A stretch of DNA of 52,577 nucleotides from Caulobacteraceae bacterium (GTDB lineage: Bacteria > Pseudomonadota > Alphaproteobacteria > Caulobacterales > Caulobacteraceae). The position numbers and the translations under genes are program-made. The notes beneath the pieces are model-generated. The model was not told the origin of the DNA. It made no database searches and saw only the letters and a list, made by a program, of their open reading frames with translations. Each line of letters opens with the position of its first letter. Position 1 is the first letter of the stretch. The stretch is from contig CANGCO010000009.1 of assembly GCA_947452365.1 (NCBI GenBank), positions 1-52,577 of the forward strand. The letters run 5' to 3'. Below are positions 6,258-15,693 of the stretch, piece by piece.

Positions 6258-7306
6258 GCGCCGCGCCACCAGACCGTATTCAAGGCCATTACGCCACTTT
6301 TCGCGGCATATTGAGCCTTTATCTGACCAATCAGTGCAACCTGACCTGTGATCACTGCGGCACAGGCAGTGGTCCGAAGATGAAGACAGCCTTGGCCATA
6401 AATTCCGAACTGGAGGCTCAGATCCGGCGCGCCATCCAATCAGGCGGCATCAAGGCCATCCATCTTAGCGGCGGTGAGCCGTTTTTGCGTCGTCGCGATC
6501 TGGTGACCCTATCGACCCTCGCCCAGGAAGAGAAGGTGCCCTTGGCGGTCAATACCAACGGCTATTGGGCGTTTTCGGTCGCGCGCGGTGAAGCGGTCTT
6601 AAACACCCTTCCTGGCCTGTCCCATATCCTGCTGAGCACCGATATTTATCACGCGCGCGAATTGCCGATTGAGCGGGTAGTCGATGCGGCGCAGGCCGCG
6701 CTTCTGTGCGAACGTCAGGTGGAAATCGGCACTGTCACCCCCTTTGGACGGGCCGATGCGTTTACTGAGCGACTGGACGCGCTTTTGCGCGCACGGGGGC
6801 TCTTGGACCGGGTCAATCGGGTGATGAGCGTGCTGGACAAGGCCGACCGACCCGTCCCGCTGGATGAGTCCCTGCTCTCGCCTTGGGTAACGGGGCCCGA
6901 CCCGCGCCCCTGCGCGCTTGTTAACCGCCCCACGATCTTGGAAAATCGCTCCGTCCTGGCCTGTTGTAACACCACCATTGCAAGCCAGGTGGCCCAAGGC
7001 CCACTGATCCTTGGCCATGTCGATCAGACCCCGCTCGACCAGATTCTTTCCCACGACAAGATCGACCCGCTGATTCAGGCCCTGAGGGTGGCCGGGCCAG
7101 CCTTTTTGGCGAGCTTTTTGGGACAGAAGGGCGAAGATCTGTTGAACGCCCCCTATCGCCAAGGCGATATTTGCGGCGTCTGCGTTGCCGTAATGGGCGA
7201 TCCAGAACGGGTCAGTCGCGCGCGGGCGCAGCTTGCCGACCACCCCCATAGCCGGGCCATCGCCATGGCTTTTGAATTGACCACAGGCCGCCCGCAACTC
7301 CCCTAA
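6254..7306 (+). CDS. radical SAM protein with Cys-rich C-terminus
   Basis: A 350-residue enzyme with the radical SAM cluster motif CNLTCDHC (Cys28, Cys32, Cys35), the SAM-binding HLSGGEP block near residue 75 and NTNGYW further on. The C-terminal third has extra cysteines: one in RPCALVN, a CC pair in VLACCNTT, and CGVC in the last 50 residues. This suggests an auxiliary iron-sulfur cluster as in SPASM or twitch proteins that modify peptides, though the spacing is not canonical SPASM. It overlaps the diiron enzyme gene by ATGA and ends within TAATG where the polA frame opens. With the upstream peptide gene it makes a peptide / haem-oxygenase-fold / radical SAM set that resembles the PqqA/PqqC/PqqE toolkit. 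Confidence 0.85.
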   Translation: MSAAPPDRIQGHYATFRGILSLYLTNQCNLTCDHCGTGSGPKMKTALAINSELEAQIRRAIQSGGIKAIHLSGGEPFLRRRDLVTLSTLAQEEKVPLAVNTNGYWAFSVARGEAVLNTLPGLSHILLSTDIYHARELPIERVVDAAQAALLCERQVEIGTVTPFGRADAFTERLDALLRARGLLDRVNRVMSVLDKADRPVPLDESLLSPWVTGPDPRPCALVNRPTILENRSVLACCNTTIASQVAQGPLILGHVDQTPLDQILSHDKIDPLIQALRVAGPAFLASFLGQKGEDLLNAPYRQGDICGVCVAVMGDPERVSRARAQLADHPHSRAIAMAFELTTGRPQLP

Positions 7307-7341
7307 TGACCTGTCGGCCTTCCGCGCTTATGATTGCGGCC

Positions 7342-10248
7342 ATGAGCGAGTCTGAACACACACCAGCATCCGACCCGGCCGCTCGCGGTCATCCGCCTGT
7401 GCGGCTCTATCTTGTCGATGGGTCGGGTTATATTTTTCGCGCCTATCACGCCTTGCCGCCCTTGACGCGCAAGTCAGATGGCATGCCGGTTGGGGCGGTG
7501 CAGGGCTTTTGCAATATGCTCTGGAAGCTGCTCGTAGAGATGCGCACCGCGCCGGACGGGCCGACCCATTTGGCGGTGATTTTTGACGCCTCGGGCAAGA
7601 CCTTCCGCAATGATCTTTACCCCGCCTATAAGGCCCATCGCCCGCCTGCGCCCGAAGACCTAGTGCCACAATTTGCCCTGGTGCGCGAGGCCACACGCGC
7701 CTTTGGTGTGCCCGCGATCGAATTGGCTAATTATGAGGCTGATGACCTGATTGCCGCCTATGCCTGCCATGTGCGCGATCTGGGCGGCGAGGCGGTGATT
7801 GTCTCGTCCGATAAGGACCTGATGCAATTGGTTGGCGACCGGGTCTCCATGCTTGATACCATGAAGAACCTGAAGATTGGCCGCGATCAGGTGTTTGAGA
7901 AATTTGGCGTAACCCCCGAACAGGTGGTCGATCTTCAGGCCCTGACCGGCGATCCGGTCGATAATGTGCCGGGCGCGCCCGGGATTGGCGTCAAGACCGC
8001 GGCGCTTTTGCTCAATGAATATGGCGATCTGGATTCGGTACTGGCTAGGGCTGGCGAGATCAAGCAGGACAAGCGTCGCCAGACCCTGATCGATTATGCC
8101 GACCAGATCCGCCTATCGCGCGAACTGGTTAGGCTGGATGTGGCCACGCCCATGCCAGTGGCGCTCGACGCCTTGGCGGTTGATGACCCACATGGCCCGT
8201 CCTTGAATGCGTTTTTGGAAGAGATGGAATTTCGCTCGCTGGCCCGGCGGGTCGGGGACGGCGGCGCCGATGCCCGCGCCGCCTCGAATAATGGCAATAG
8301 CGCGCGTGGCGGTAATGGTGCCGAGGCCAAGGCCCCGAGCATGGCGCCGCGCCCCTATACACAACAAGATACGGCAGCCGCGCCGGTCGTCGCCCAAAGC
8401 GTCGATACCAGCGCCTATGTTTGCGTGCGCGATCTGGCGACGCTCGATGCCTGGATTGCGCGGGCGACCGAGGCCGGGGTGATTGCTTTTGATACTGAAA
8501 CCGATGCCCTGTCCTCAGCCAATGCGGGCCTGGTGGGCGTGTCGCTCGCCGTCGCAGCCGGAGAGGCCTGTTATATTCCGCTAGCCCACCGTCAGGCCGA
8601 TGGGCTCTTGCTAGATGGCCCTGCTAGCCTTGACCAGATCCCGATGGATGCGGCCTTGGCCAGGCTAAGGCCGCTCTTAGAAAACCCAGCCGTGCTCAAG
8701 GTTGGCCAGAATGTGAAATATGATCTGGGCGTGCTGTCGCGCTATGGCATCCAGGTTGCCCCCATCGATGACACCATGCTGATCTCCTATGTGTTGGAGG
8801 CGGGCCTGCACGGCCATGGCATGGATGAGCTATCCCAGCTTTGGCTTGGCCATAGCCCGATCAGTTTCAAGACCGTGGCCGGGGCCGGCAAGGCGCAAAA
8901 AAGCTTTGACCAGATTGATCTGGTGGCGGCGACCGCCTATGCCGCAGAAGACGCTGATGTCACGCTGCGACTGCACCAGGTCCTGCGCCCACGCCTAGCC
9001 GCCGAGGGCTTGCTGAGTGTTTATGAGACCCTAGAGCGGCCCCTGCCTGCGGTTCTTGCAGCAATGGAATGTGCTGGCATCAAGGTGGATCAAGAGCGCC
9101 TACGCCAATTATCGCACGAATTTGCGCTGCGCATGAGCGATCTGGAAACCAAGGCGCAAGCGCTTGTTGGCCATCCGTTCAATCTGGCCAGCCCAAAACA
9201 GATTGGCGATATCCTGTTTGGCGAGCTTGGCCTGCCCGGCGGCAAAAAGACCGCGACGGGTGCCTGGAGCACAGATGCCGCCGTGCTGGACGATCTGGCC
9301 TTAACCGGTCACGCCCTGCCAAAAGTGCTTTTGGACTGGCGACAATTGGCCAAGCTGCGCGGCACCTATACGGAGGCCCTGGGTGCAGCCATCTCACCGC
9401 GCACCGGGCGGGTGCATACTTCGTTTTCGCTGGCGGCAACCACAACCGGACGCCTGTCCTCATCCGACCCCAATTTGCAAAACATTCCGGTGCGCACCGA
9501 AGAGGGGCGCAAGATCCGCCAGGCCTTTATTGCCGAGCCCGGCCATGTCTTGATCAGTGCTGACTATAGCCAGATTGAGCTGCGGCTCTTGGCGCATATG
9601 GGCGATATACCGCAGCTGAAAAAGGCCTTTGCCGAGGGGCTGGATATTCACGCCATGACCGCCTCGGAAATGTTTGGCGTACCGATCGAGGGTATGGACC
9701 CCATGATCCGGCGTCAGGCCAAGGCGATCAATTTTGGTATCATCTATGGCATATCGGGCTTTGGCTTGGCCAATCAGCTCTCGATCCCGCAGGATCAGGC
9801 CTCGGCCTATATCCGCACCTATTTCGAACGCTTTCCCGGCATCCGCGCCTATATGGACAAGACCAAGGCTGAGGTGCACGCCAAGGGCTATGTCACCAGC
9901 CTGTTTGGCCGTAAGATCAATATTCCCGATATTCGCGCCAAGGCCGCTGGCATGCGCCAATTTGCCGAACGCGCCGCGATTAATGCGCCCTTGCAAGGCA
10001 CAGCCGCCGACATTATCCGCCGCGCCATGGCCCGAATGCCCGCAGCGCTTGCCACGGCCGGGCTCAAGAGTCGCATGCTGTTACAGGTGCATGACGAACT
10101 GGTGTTTGAAGCCCCGCTAGAAGAGGCCGACGCCGTCTGTGCCTTGGCCAAGGCGGTGATGGAAAAGGCCGCCGAGCCCGCCGCCCAGATCAGTGTACCC
10201 CTGATTGTTGAGGCCAGGGCCGCAAACAATTGGGACGAGGCGCACTAA
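7342..10248 (+). CDS. polA: DNA polymerase I
   Basis: A 968-residue three-domain polymerase that fills gaps and removes primers. The N-terminal 5'-3' exonuclease begins LYLVDGSGYIFRAYHAL; a low-complexity Ala/Gly linker separates it from a 3'-5' proofreading domain with the DTE motif in IAFDTETDA; the polymerase domain carries motif A DYSQIELRLL, motif B RRQAKAINFGIIYG and motif C QVHDELVFE. All catalytic residues look intact. The frame is open from ATG 7306, which overlaps the radical SAM stop codon, but the residues before ATG 7342 look like leader sequence and neither start has a strong ribosome site, so the start is uncertain. Read-through from the upstream cassette is possible. Confidence 0.97.
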   Translation: MSESEHTPASDPAARGHPPVRLYLVDGSGYIFRAYHALPPLTRKSDGMPVGAVQGFCNMLWKLLVEMRTAPDGPTHLAVIFDASGKTFRNDLYPAYKAHRPPAPEDLVPQFALVREATRAFGVPAIELANYEADDLIAAYACHVRDLGGEAVIVSSDKDLMQLVGDRVSMLDTMKNLKIGRDQVFEKFGVTPEQVVDLQALTGDPVDNVPGAPGIGVKTAALLLNEYGDLDSVLARAGEIKQDKRRQTLIDYADQIRLSRELVRLDVATPMPVALDALAVDDPHGPSLNAFLEEMEFRSLARRVGDGGADARAASNNGNSARGGNGAEAKAPSMAPRPYTQQDTAAAPVVAQSVDTSAYVCVRDLATLDAWIARATEAGVIAFDTETDALSSANAGLVGVSLAVAAGEACYIPLAHRQADGLLLDGPASLDQIPMDAALARLRPLLENPAVLKVGQNVKYDLGVLSRYGIQVAPIDDTMLISYVLEAGLHGHGMDELSQLWLGHSPISFKTVAGAGKAQKSFDQIDLVAATAYAAEDADVTLRLHQVLRPRLAAEGLLSVYETLERPLPAVLAAMECAGIKVDQERLRQLSHEFALRMSDLETKAQALVGHPFNLASPKQIGDILFGELGLPGGKKTATGAWSTDAAVLDDLALTGHALPKVLLDWRQLAKLRGTYTEALGAAISPRTGRVHTSFSLAATTTGRLSSSDPNLQNIPVRTEEGRKIRQAFIAEPGHVLISADYSQIELRLLAHMGDIPQLKKAFAEGLDIHAMTASEMFGVPIEGMDPMIRRQAKAINFGIIYGISGFGLANQLSIPQDQASAYIRTYFERFPGIRAYMDKTKAEVHAKGYVTSLFGRKINIPDIRAKAAGMRQFAERAAINAPLQGTAADIIRRAMARMPAALATAGLKSRMLLQVHDELVFEAPLEEADAVCALAKAVMEKAAEPAAQISVPLIVEARAANNWDEAH

Positions 10249-10380
10249 TTGACACAGGACAGCCGAAAACCGCATGAACAAGATTTTGCCGCATAGGCCT
10301 GTGATTGAAGGTATTGGGTTTCGTAACTAGGGTTCCAACCGGTGGGGTTAACTTAAAGGCCCGGCCTAACCAGGTGCAGA

Positions 10381-11082
10381 ATGGCGAAAATTACGCTTGT
10401 TGATGATGACGAAAACATCGTGACCTCAGTGTCTCTGGCCTTGGAAAGCCACGGCCATGTGATCAAGGCCTATTATGATGGCGCGGCGGGCCTCGCGGCC
10501 TTGGAAAACGATCCACCTGACCTTGCCATATTGGACGTCAAGATGCCGCGCCTCGATGGGATGGAAGTCCTGCGCCGTCTGCGCCAGACCTCGAACCTGC
10601 CGGTGATTATACTGACCTCCAAGGACGAGGAGATTGACGAGATCCTAGGCTTTAATCTCGGGGCGGACGACTATATCCACAAACCCTTTAGCCAGAGGCT
10701 GTTGATCGAACGGGTCAAGGCTATTTTGCGCAGGACCAGTGATGATTTGGATGAGGCCCCAGCCACGGCGGGATCATCGCGGCTGATCAAGCGCGGCAGG
10801 CTATCGCTCGATACGGCCCGCCATGATTGTCACTGGGACGGCCATGCGGTCAAGCTGACCGTGACCGAGTTCTTGCTTCTCCAGGCCCTGGCCCAGCGCC
10901 CCGGATTTGTGAAGAGCCGCGACAATCTGATGGATGCGGCCTATGAGGATCAAGTCTATGTCGATGACCGCACCATAGACAGCCATATCAAACGTATGCG
11001 GCGCAAATTTCGTCAGATTGACGACCAGTTTGATGCCATAGAAACCCTGTATGGCGTTGGCTACCGATATCGCGAATCCTGA
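10381..11082 (+). CDS. chvI: response regulator ChvI
   Basis: A 233-residue OmpR/PhoB-type regulator. The receiver has the acidic pair Asp8/Asp9, phospho-acceptor Asp52 in LDVKMP, and Lys101 in HKPF; the C-terminal winged helix ends [10 protein letters not shown]. The sequence and its position before a ChvG-type kinase, hprK and PTS genes match ChvI of rhizobia and Caulobacter, which responds to acid or envelope stress. The kinase gene starts 32 nt before the chvI stop, so the two are translated together. The 132-bp gap after polA should hold the promoter; none was identified. Confidence 0.93.
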   Translation: MAKITLVDDDENIVTSVSLALESHGHVIKAYYDGAAGLAALENDPPDLAILDVKMPRLDGMEVLRRLRQTSNLPVIILTSKDEEIDEILGFNLGADDYIHKPFSQRLLIERVKAILRRTSDDLDEAPATAGSSRLIKRGRLSLDTARHDCHWDGHAVKLTVTEFLLLQALAQRPGFVKSRDNLMDAAYEDQVYVDDRTIDSHIKRMRRKFRQIDDQFDAIETLYGVGYRYRES

Positions 11083-12646
11083 TCGTCTAGCGCGCTGGCG
11101 CAGGCGTGGCAGGCGGCTTTTACCCGGCTCGCGTCTGGGCCAGCTGATCATTGGCTTGAACCTTTTGGGGCTGGCCATTCTGATTGGCGGCGCACTTGTG
11201 CTCAATGAGCTGCGCCGGGGGCTTGTAAATGCACGCATAGACAGCCTGACCACCCAGGGCGAATTTATCGCCAATGTGATTGATCGCGCCGCTACCCGGG
11301 GCGAGCCTGTGCCCCTATTGGAAACCGATCGGGCGGCTGAGACCCTGCAGCTGCTCTTCATTCCCCACTCGCAGCGCGCGCGCCTATTTGATGCCCGGGG
11401 CCGTTTGATCGCCGATAGCTATGTCGCCGCTGACCGGGTCGAACGCCGCGCCCTGCCCCCGGCCCGGCGCCCTAGCGACCCACCACCCAAGCCGCATGGC
11501 CTCAATGCCAAGCCCGCAATCGAACAGGCCGCCAGAACCGCCTTATGGCAGGAGGTTTCCATTGCCATGAAGGGCCGGGCCGTGGCCGGCATGCGCGTCG
11601 GCGCGAATGGCCAGCGTCTGGTCTCGGTCTCGATCCCGCTTCGCCATGTCGAGGCGGTACTGGGAGTCTTGACCCTCGAGGCCGGGGATGTCGACCAGAT
11701 CATTGCCGCCGAGCGCCGCGCCTTGATGCCGTTTATTCTAATGGCCATAGCCGTCTCCTTGGCCTCGTCCTTCTTTTTGATCCGCATGATTGCCCAGCCG
11801 GTGCGGCGCCTCGCGCGGGCCGCCGACCGGGTTAGACTATCTCGAGCGCGGGCCATATCCTTGCCTGACCTGTCTGACCGTGATGACGAGCTTGGCGATC
11901 TTAGCCGCGCGCTTGAGGCCATGACGGCCGCCCAGTCTGTACGCATGGACGCCATTGAGCGGTTTGCCGCCGATGTGGCGCATGAGATTCGCAACCCCTT
12001 AACCTCGATCCGCTCAGCCACCGAAACGCTTGACCTGGTGAGCGACCCCAAGGCGCGCGAGCGGTTAATGGCGATCTTGAAGCAGGATGCCAGTCGCCTG
12101 GATCGGCTGATTACCGATATTTCCAATGCCTCGCGGCTGGATGCCGAACTGTCGCGCGATGCGCCGCGGCCGATTGATCTCAACCTCTTGATCGGCGACC
12201 TCGTCCGGCTCTATGCCGAAGCGGCTGGCCCCGCTGAGGTGCCGGTGAGCTATCAGGCCCCGGAAAGCCCTGAACCCCTGATGATTAGTGGCCGCGAAGG
12301 CCCCTTGAGCCAGGTCCTACGCAATCTGGTCGATAATGCGCGCTCCTTTGCCAGGCTTGGCCCGCTCGGCGATGCGGGTCAGGTGAGGGTGCGCACCCAG
12401 AAGGATGGGGCCCAGGTCCTGGTCACGGTCGAGGATGACGGCCCCGGTATTCCGCCTGAAAACCTCGAAACCGTGTTTGAGCGCTTTTATACGGCCCGGC
12501 CCAAGGGGGCGGCATTTGGCGGCAATTCCGGGCTTGGCCTATCGATTGCGCGGCAAATCATCGAGGCGCATGGCGGCAAGATCTGGGCTGAGAACCATGG
12601 GAGTGGCGCGCGGTTTTGTCTGCAGCTTCCAAACCTTCAGCCATGA
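11051..12646 (+). CDS. chvG: sensor histidine kinase ChvG
   Basis: A 531-residue membrane kinase: basic N-terminus, transmembrane helix about 32-52, a periplasmic sensor domain about 53-225, second helix about 226-246, HAMP linker, then DHp domain with the H-box [11 protein letters not shown] (His311), N-box LVDNARSFA and catalytic motifs DDGPGIP and GLGLSIA. It phosphorylates ChvI. In related species the periplasmic part is inhibited by ExoR, which is not in this window. The 32-nt overlap with chvI and the ATGA junction with hprK place it in one operon with the PTS genes. A Pro-rich insertion sits near residues 136-150 of the sensor region. Confidence 0.92.
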   Translation: MALATDIANPDRLARWRRRGRRLLPGSRLGQLIIGLNLLGLAILIGGALVLNELRRGLVNARIDSLTTQGEFIANVIDRAATRGEPVPLLETDRAAETLQLLFIPHSQRARLFDARGRLIADSYVAADRVERRALPPARRPSDPPPKPHGLNAKPAIEQAARTALWQEVSIAMKGRAVAGMRVGANGQRLVSVSIPLRHVEAVLGVLTLEAGDVDQIIAAERRALMPFILMAIAVSLASSFFLIRMIAQPVRRLARAADRVRLSRARAISLPDLSDRDDELGDLSRALEAMTAAQSVRMDAIERFAADVAHEIRNPLTSIRSATETLDLVSDPKARERLMAILKQDASRLDRLITDISNASRLDAELSRDAPRPIDLNLLIGDLVRLYAEAAGPAEVPVSYQAPESPEPLMISGREGPLSQVLRNLVDNARSFARLGPLGDAGQVRVRTQKDGAQVLVTVEDDGPGIPPENLETVFERFYTARPKGAAFGGNSGLGLSIARQIIEAHGGKIWAENHGSGARFCLQLPNLQP

Positions 12647-13092
12647 GCGGCGAGGCCATATTACATGCCAGCCTGATCGCCCGGCAATATCGTCATCACT
12701 GGCATGGCGTGCTATTGTTTGGGCCTTCAGGCGCCGGAAAGAGCCATTTGGCGCTCAAGGCGGTGCAGGCCGGCTGGCGGCTGGTGGCCGATGACCGGGT
12801 CCTGGTCTGGACCGAGCAGGCTTCGGCATACGGCCGCGCGCCAGACCCATTGTCGGGCTTGATCGAGGTGCGGGGCCTTGGCGTTATCAAGGCCCCCGCA
12901 CCCGTGTTGGCATTTTGCCAGATCCGGCTTACCGCGCTTTTGAGCCCCGCCAAGGCTGCTGAGCGTTGGCCGGATGCGCGCTATGAGACGGTTGCGGGGC
13001 TGAAGATTGCGGCCCTGACCCTGGATCCATTTTGCGAACTTTCACTGTCAAAACTCAGCTTGGCACTGGAACATCTTCCCGTTGGCGAATAA
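12643..13092 (+). CDS. hprK: short HPr kinase/phosphorylase
   Basis: A 149-residue protein matching only the catalytic half of HprK, as is usual in alphaproteobacteria, with Walker A GPSGAGKS (27-34), then ADDRV and a basic region after it. It phosphorylates HPr on a serine and so ties carbon and nitrogen state to regulation. ATG 12643 overlaps the chvG stop (ATGA), so I prefer it over the in-frame ATG at 12616. The N-terminal domain of firmicute HprK is absent. In many alphaproteobacteria rapZ follows next, but here a 68-bp gap leads directly to the EIIA gene. Confidence 0.9.
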   Translation: MSGEAILHASLIARQYRHHWHGVLLFGPSGAGKSHLALKAVQAGWRLVADDRVLVWTEQASAYGRAPDPLSGLIEVRGLGVIKAPAPVLAFCQIRLTALLSPAKAAERWPDARYETVAGLKIAALTLDPFCELSLSKLSLALEHLPVGE

Positions 13093-13160
13093 GCAGCGTA
13101 TCAAGCGGACCGCGACGGCAAAATGGCCGCGCTCGGGAGGGGTCCCGTGAGAGGCAAGGC

Positions 13161-13565
13161 ATGATCGGGCTGGTAATTGTCACCCACGGGCGACTGGCAC
13201 TAGAATTTGTCCAGGCCATGGAACACGTGGTCGGGCCCCAGGCCGGGGTGGTGTCGGTCTGTATCGGTCCCGATGACGATATGGAACAGCGCAGACGCGA
13301 TATCTTGCAGGCTGCAGCTCATGTCGATACGGGCGCGGGCGTCATACTCTTGACCGACATGTTTGGCGGCACGCCCTCCAACCTGGCTATTTCGGTCATG
13401 GAACAAACGCGCGCCGAAGTGATTGCGGGCCTAAACCTGCCCATGCTGATCAAGTTGGCCAGTGTTCGCGGCCGCGAAAGTCTCGAAGCCTGCGTGGCTC
13501 ATGCCCAGGAAGCCGGGCGCAAATACATCTCCGTGGCCTCCTATGTTCTGGCAGGGGAAAAGTGA
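13161..13565 (+). CDS. PTS EIIA component, mannose family (regulatory PTS)
   Basis: A 134-residue EIIA of the mannose class. The phospho-accepting His9 lies in IVTHGRLA, and the LTDMFGGTPSN block is typical of the fold. It receives phosphate from HPr. No EIIB or EIIC is nearby, so this is part of a regulatory PTS rather than a sugar importer. ATG 13161 is preceded by GAGGCAAGG; an upstream in-frame ATG at 13032 would overlap hprK and adds non-homologous residues. Its TGA overlaps the GTG of the HPr gene (GTGA). Confidence 0.92.
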   Translation: MIGLVIVTHGRLALEFVQAMEHVVGPQAGVVSVCIGPDDDMEQRRRDILQAAAHVDTGAGVILLTDMFGGTPSNLAISVMEQTRAEVIAGLNLPMLIKLASVRGRESLEACVAHAQEAGRKYISVASYVLAGEK

Positions 13566-13834
13566 GCCTAAGTCGCACAGTCGAGATTGTGAATGAGCGC
13601 GGCCTGCATGCTCGCGCCTCGGCCAAGTTCGTCAAGCTGGCCTCAGGTTTTGACGCCGAGATTAAGGTCAGCAGGGACGGCCAGAGCGTCGATGCCCGCT
13701 CAATCATGGGCCTGATGATGCTGGCCGCAGGCATTGGTTCTAGCATTGATATCTCAGCCGAGGGGCCACAGGCCGCCGAGGCCCTGGACGCGCTCGTGGC
13801 CCTGGTAGCCGCGCGCTTTGACGAAGAGCGATAG
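13562..13834 (+). CDS. ptsH: HPr phosphocarrier protein
   Basis: A 90-residue HPr with the EI-dependent phosphorylation site His16 in RGLHARASAKF and the HprK target Ser47 in ARSIMGLMML. Both regulatory sites are present, consistent with HprK upstream. It starts at GTG 13562, overlapping the EIIA stop. It is the last gene of the chvI-chvG-hprK-EIIA-HPr run; the EI gene (ptsP or ptsI) is not in the window. About 115 bp follow before the convergent monooxygenase gene. Confidence 0.94.
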   Translation: MSLSRTVEIVNERGLHARASAKFVKLASGFDAEIKVSRDGQSVDARSIMGLMMLAAGIGSSIDISAEGPQAAEALDALVALVAARFDEER

Positions 13835-13949
13835 CCCCCGCCATAGCTACAAAGCTGGCGCCATCATGATAGGCGAAGCGCGGAATTTGCTCTGACAAGA
13901 CCTATTGAAGATAGCCGGAGCAGCCTGTTCGGGCATGCCTGCGAAAGCC

Positions 13950-15575
13950 TCAGGTCACCGCGAATCCAGCATAGCCGCTATCGTGATAAGCATCACAGGC
14001 CGCCCGGTACTGTACCAGCCCGCCCATATAGGCGATTAGCTCGCGCTTCTGGCCGCCGTCCCGTGGCAAGCGATACCAGGAATTGCGGTTCTGGCCGATC
14101 AGGGTGGGCTCGGAGATTTCCTCATGGTGGGCCATCCAGGCGGCTTCAATCTCGGCCGTGGGCTCGATCGTCTTCAGACCCCGGGACCGTGCGAAGGCGA
14201 TGGTGTCGCTGATCCAGCCCACCTGCTGATCGGTGCAGACTGGCACGTTGCAGATGGCCGCGGCCGGCGCGAAGGGCGCCATGGTCATGAACAGGTTGGG
14301 GAAGCCGTGCACCTGCATGCCGACCGTTGTGCGGACCGAGGTCTTCCACTGGTCGCGTAGGGACACATTGCCCCGCCCACGAATGTCCACCTGGTTGACC
14401 GCGCCGACGCCAGCGTCGAAGCCGGTGGCCGTGACGATCACATCGAGGTCGATGTGGCCTGAATTGGTGTTGATACCTGTAGCGTCCACAGAGCTGATGG
14501 GATCCTCCCGCAGGTCCACCAGGCTCACATTGTCCCGGTTGAACACGTCGAAATAGCCATTCTCCAGGGGCACGCGCCGGGTGCCGAACTGGTAGTCCTT
14601 AGGCACCAGCTTCTCAGCGATCGCCGGGTCCTTGATACGCGCACGGATCTTGCCCCGCACGAACTCGGAGATGAATTCGGCGGCTTCCGGATTCATGAAG
14701 GCGTCGGCGAATGTGTTGCCCCACATCTTCAGCGAACCGTTGGCCCAGATGCTCTCCAGATAGGGTGTGCGCTGTTCCTCAGGCATGTCGTCGAACATCG
14801 GTGGTTCGTCGTCATAGACAAAGCCGCCGAAGGACTGGTGTACCCGCGCATTCAGGTCCTCATAGGAGGCCCGCATAGCCGTCAGGTCCTGCTCGGTGAT
14901 GCGGTCATTGCGCATCCTCACCGCATAGTTGGGCGTGCGCTGGAACACGGTCAGATGACCAACCTGGGCGGCGATGGACTGGATCACCTGGATGCCGGTG
15001 GCAGCGGTGCCGATGACACCGACGCGCTTGCCTGCCAGGTCGACTCCGCCCTTGGGCCAGCGGCTAGTGTGGACCGCCACGCCCTTGAAGGTCTCGAACC
15101 CCGGATAAGGCGGCGCCTTGGCCACGGACAGGCCGCCGGAATTGAACACTAGGAACTGGGCGCTCACCGTCTCGCCCGTATCCGTCGACACAATCCAGCG
15201 ACCGGTCGCTTCGTCAAATACAGCGGCGGTGACGCGGGTCTTGAAGGTGATATGGCGCTTAAGGTCGAACTTGTCGCAAACCTGGTTGAAATAGGCCTCT
15301 ATATCCGCCTGACCCGGAAAGCGTTCCTTCCAGTCGGCCTCGTTCCACAATTCCTTGGAGAACCAGTATTGGTAGAAGGGAAAGTGGCTGTCGCAGCGCG
15401 CGCCCGGATAACGGTTCCAGAACCAGACCCCGCCTACGCCGTCGCCGGCCTCGAAGGCCCGGATGTTCAGGCCCTGCTGAACCAGTCGATAGATCTGGTA
15501 GATTCCATTGAGCCCGGCACCGACGACCACGGCGTCAACCTGTTCGAGCTCTTGGATCGATGTGGACTGCGTCAT
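13950..15575 (-). CDS. Baeyer-Villiger flavin monooxygenase (cyclohexanone monooxygenase-like)
   Basis: A 541-residue type I Baeyer-Villiger monooxygenase. It has the FAD Rossmann motif GAGLNG (19-24), the diagnostic fingerprint F-x-G-x3-H-x3-W-P (Phe163, Gly165, His169, Trp173, Pro174), and a second NADPH Rossmann motif IGTAATGIQ. Such enzymes insert oxygen next to a ketone to make esters or lactones. Compared with neighbours it favours C-ending codons and uses ATT, TTG and TAT less, suggesting acquisition. It is divergent from an AraC-type regulator 118 bp away, which probably controls it. The natural substrate (cyclic or linear ketone, steroid) cannot be told from sequence. Confidence 0.9.
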   Translation of the reverse strand: MTQSTSIQELEQVDAVVVGAGLNGIYQIYRLVQQGLNIRAFEAGDGVGGVWFWNRYPGARCDSHFPFYQYWFSKELWNEADWKERFPGQADIEAYFNQVCDKFDLKRHITFKTRVTAAVFDEATGRWIVSTDTGETVSAQFLVFNSGGLSVAKAPPYPGFETFKGVAVHTSRWPKGGVDLAGKRVGVIGTAATGIQVIQSIAAQVGHLTVFQRTPNYAVRMRNDRITEQDLTAMRASYEDLNARVHQSFGGFVYDDEPPMFDDMPEEQRTPYLESIWANGSLKMWGNTFADAFMNPEAAEFISEFVRGKIRARIKDPAIAEKLVPKDYQFGTRRVPLENGYFDVFNRDNVSLVDLREDPISSVDATGINTNSGHIDLDVIVTATGFDAGVGAVNQVDIRGRGNVSLRDQWKTSVRTTVGMQVHGFPNLFMTMAPFAPAAAICNVPVCTDQQVGWISDTIAFARSRGLKTIEPTAEIEAAWMAHHEEISEPTLIGQNRNSWYRLPRDGGQKRELIAYMGGLVQYRAACDAYHDSGYAGFAVT

Positions 15576-15598
15576 GCCATGCTTCCCCTAAGCGATTA

Positions 15599-15668
15599 TT
15601 TTTGTCGGTGATCATGCCGGAACGCTGCTGAAATGCCGTGGCGGATTACGACAATGGCTTGACAAAAA
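15599..15668. promoter_or_regulatory. divergent promoter region with spaced inverted repeat
   Basis: TTTTTGTC (15599-15606) and GACAAAAA (15661-15668) form an 8-bp inverted repeat around the 118-bp gap between the monooxygenase and regulator genes. A TTGACA (15659-15664) overlaps the right arm. CGACA/TGTCG words recur between. These are plausible operator half-sites for the AraC-type protein, by inference only. Confidence 0.35.
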
Positions 15669-15693
15669 GCGACAGGTATAGACCGTTCAGATC

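Noticed and set aside
9460-9996. 178-codon antisense frame inside polA
   Set aside because: An antisense shadow caused by GC-rich codon structure; similar long antisense frames occur in typA, luxI and fpr.
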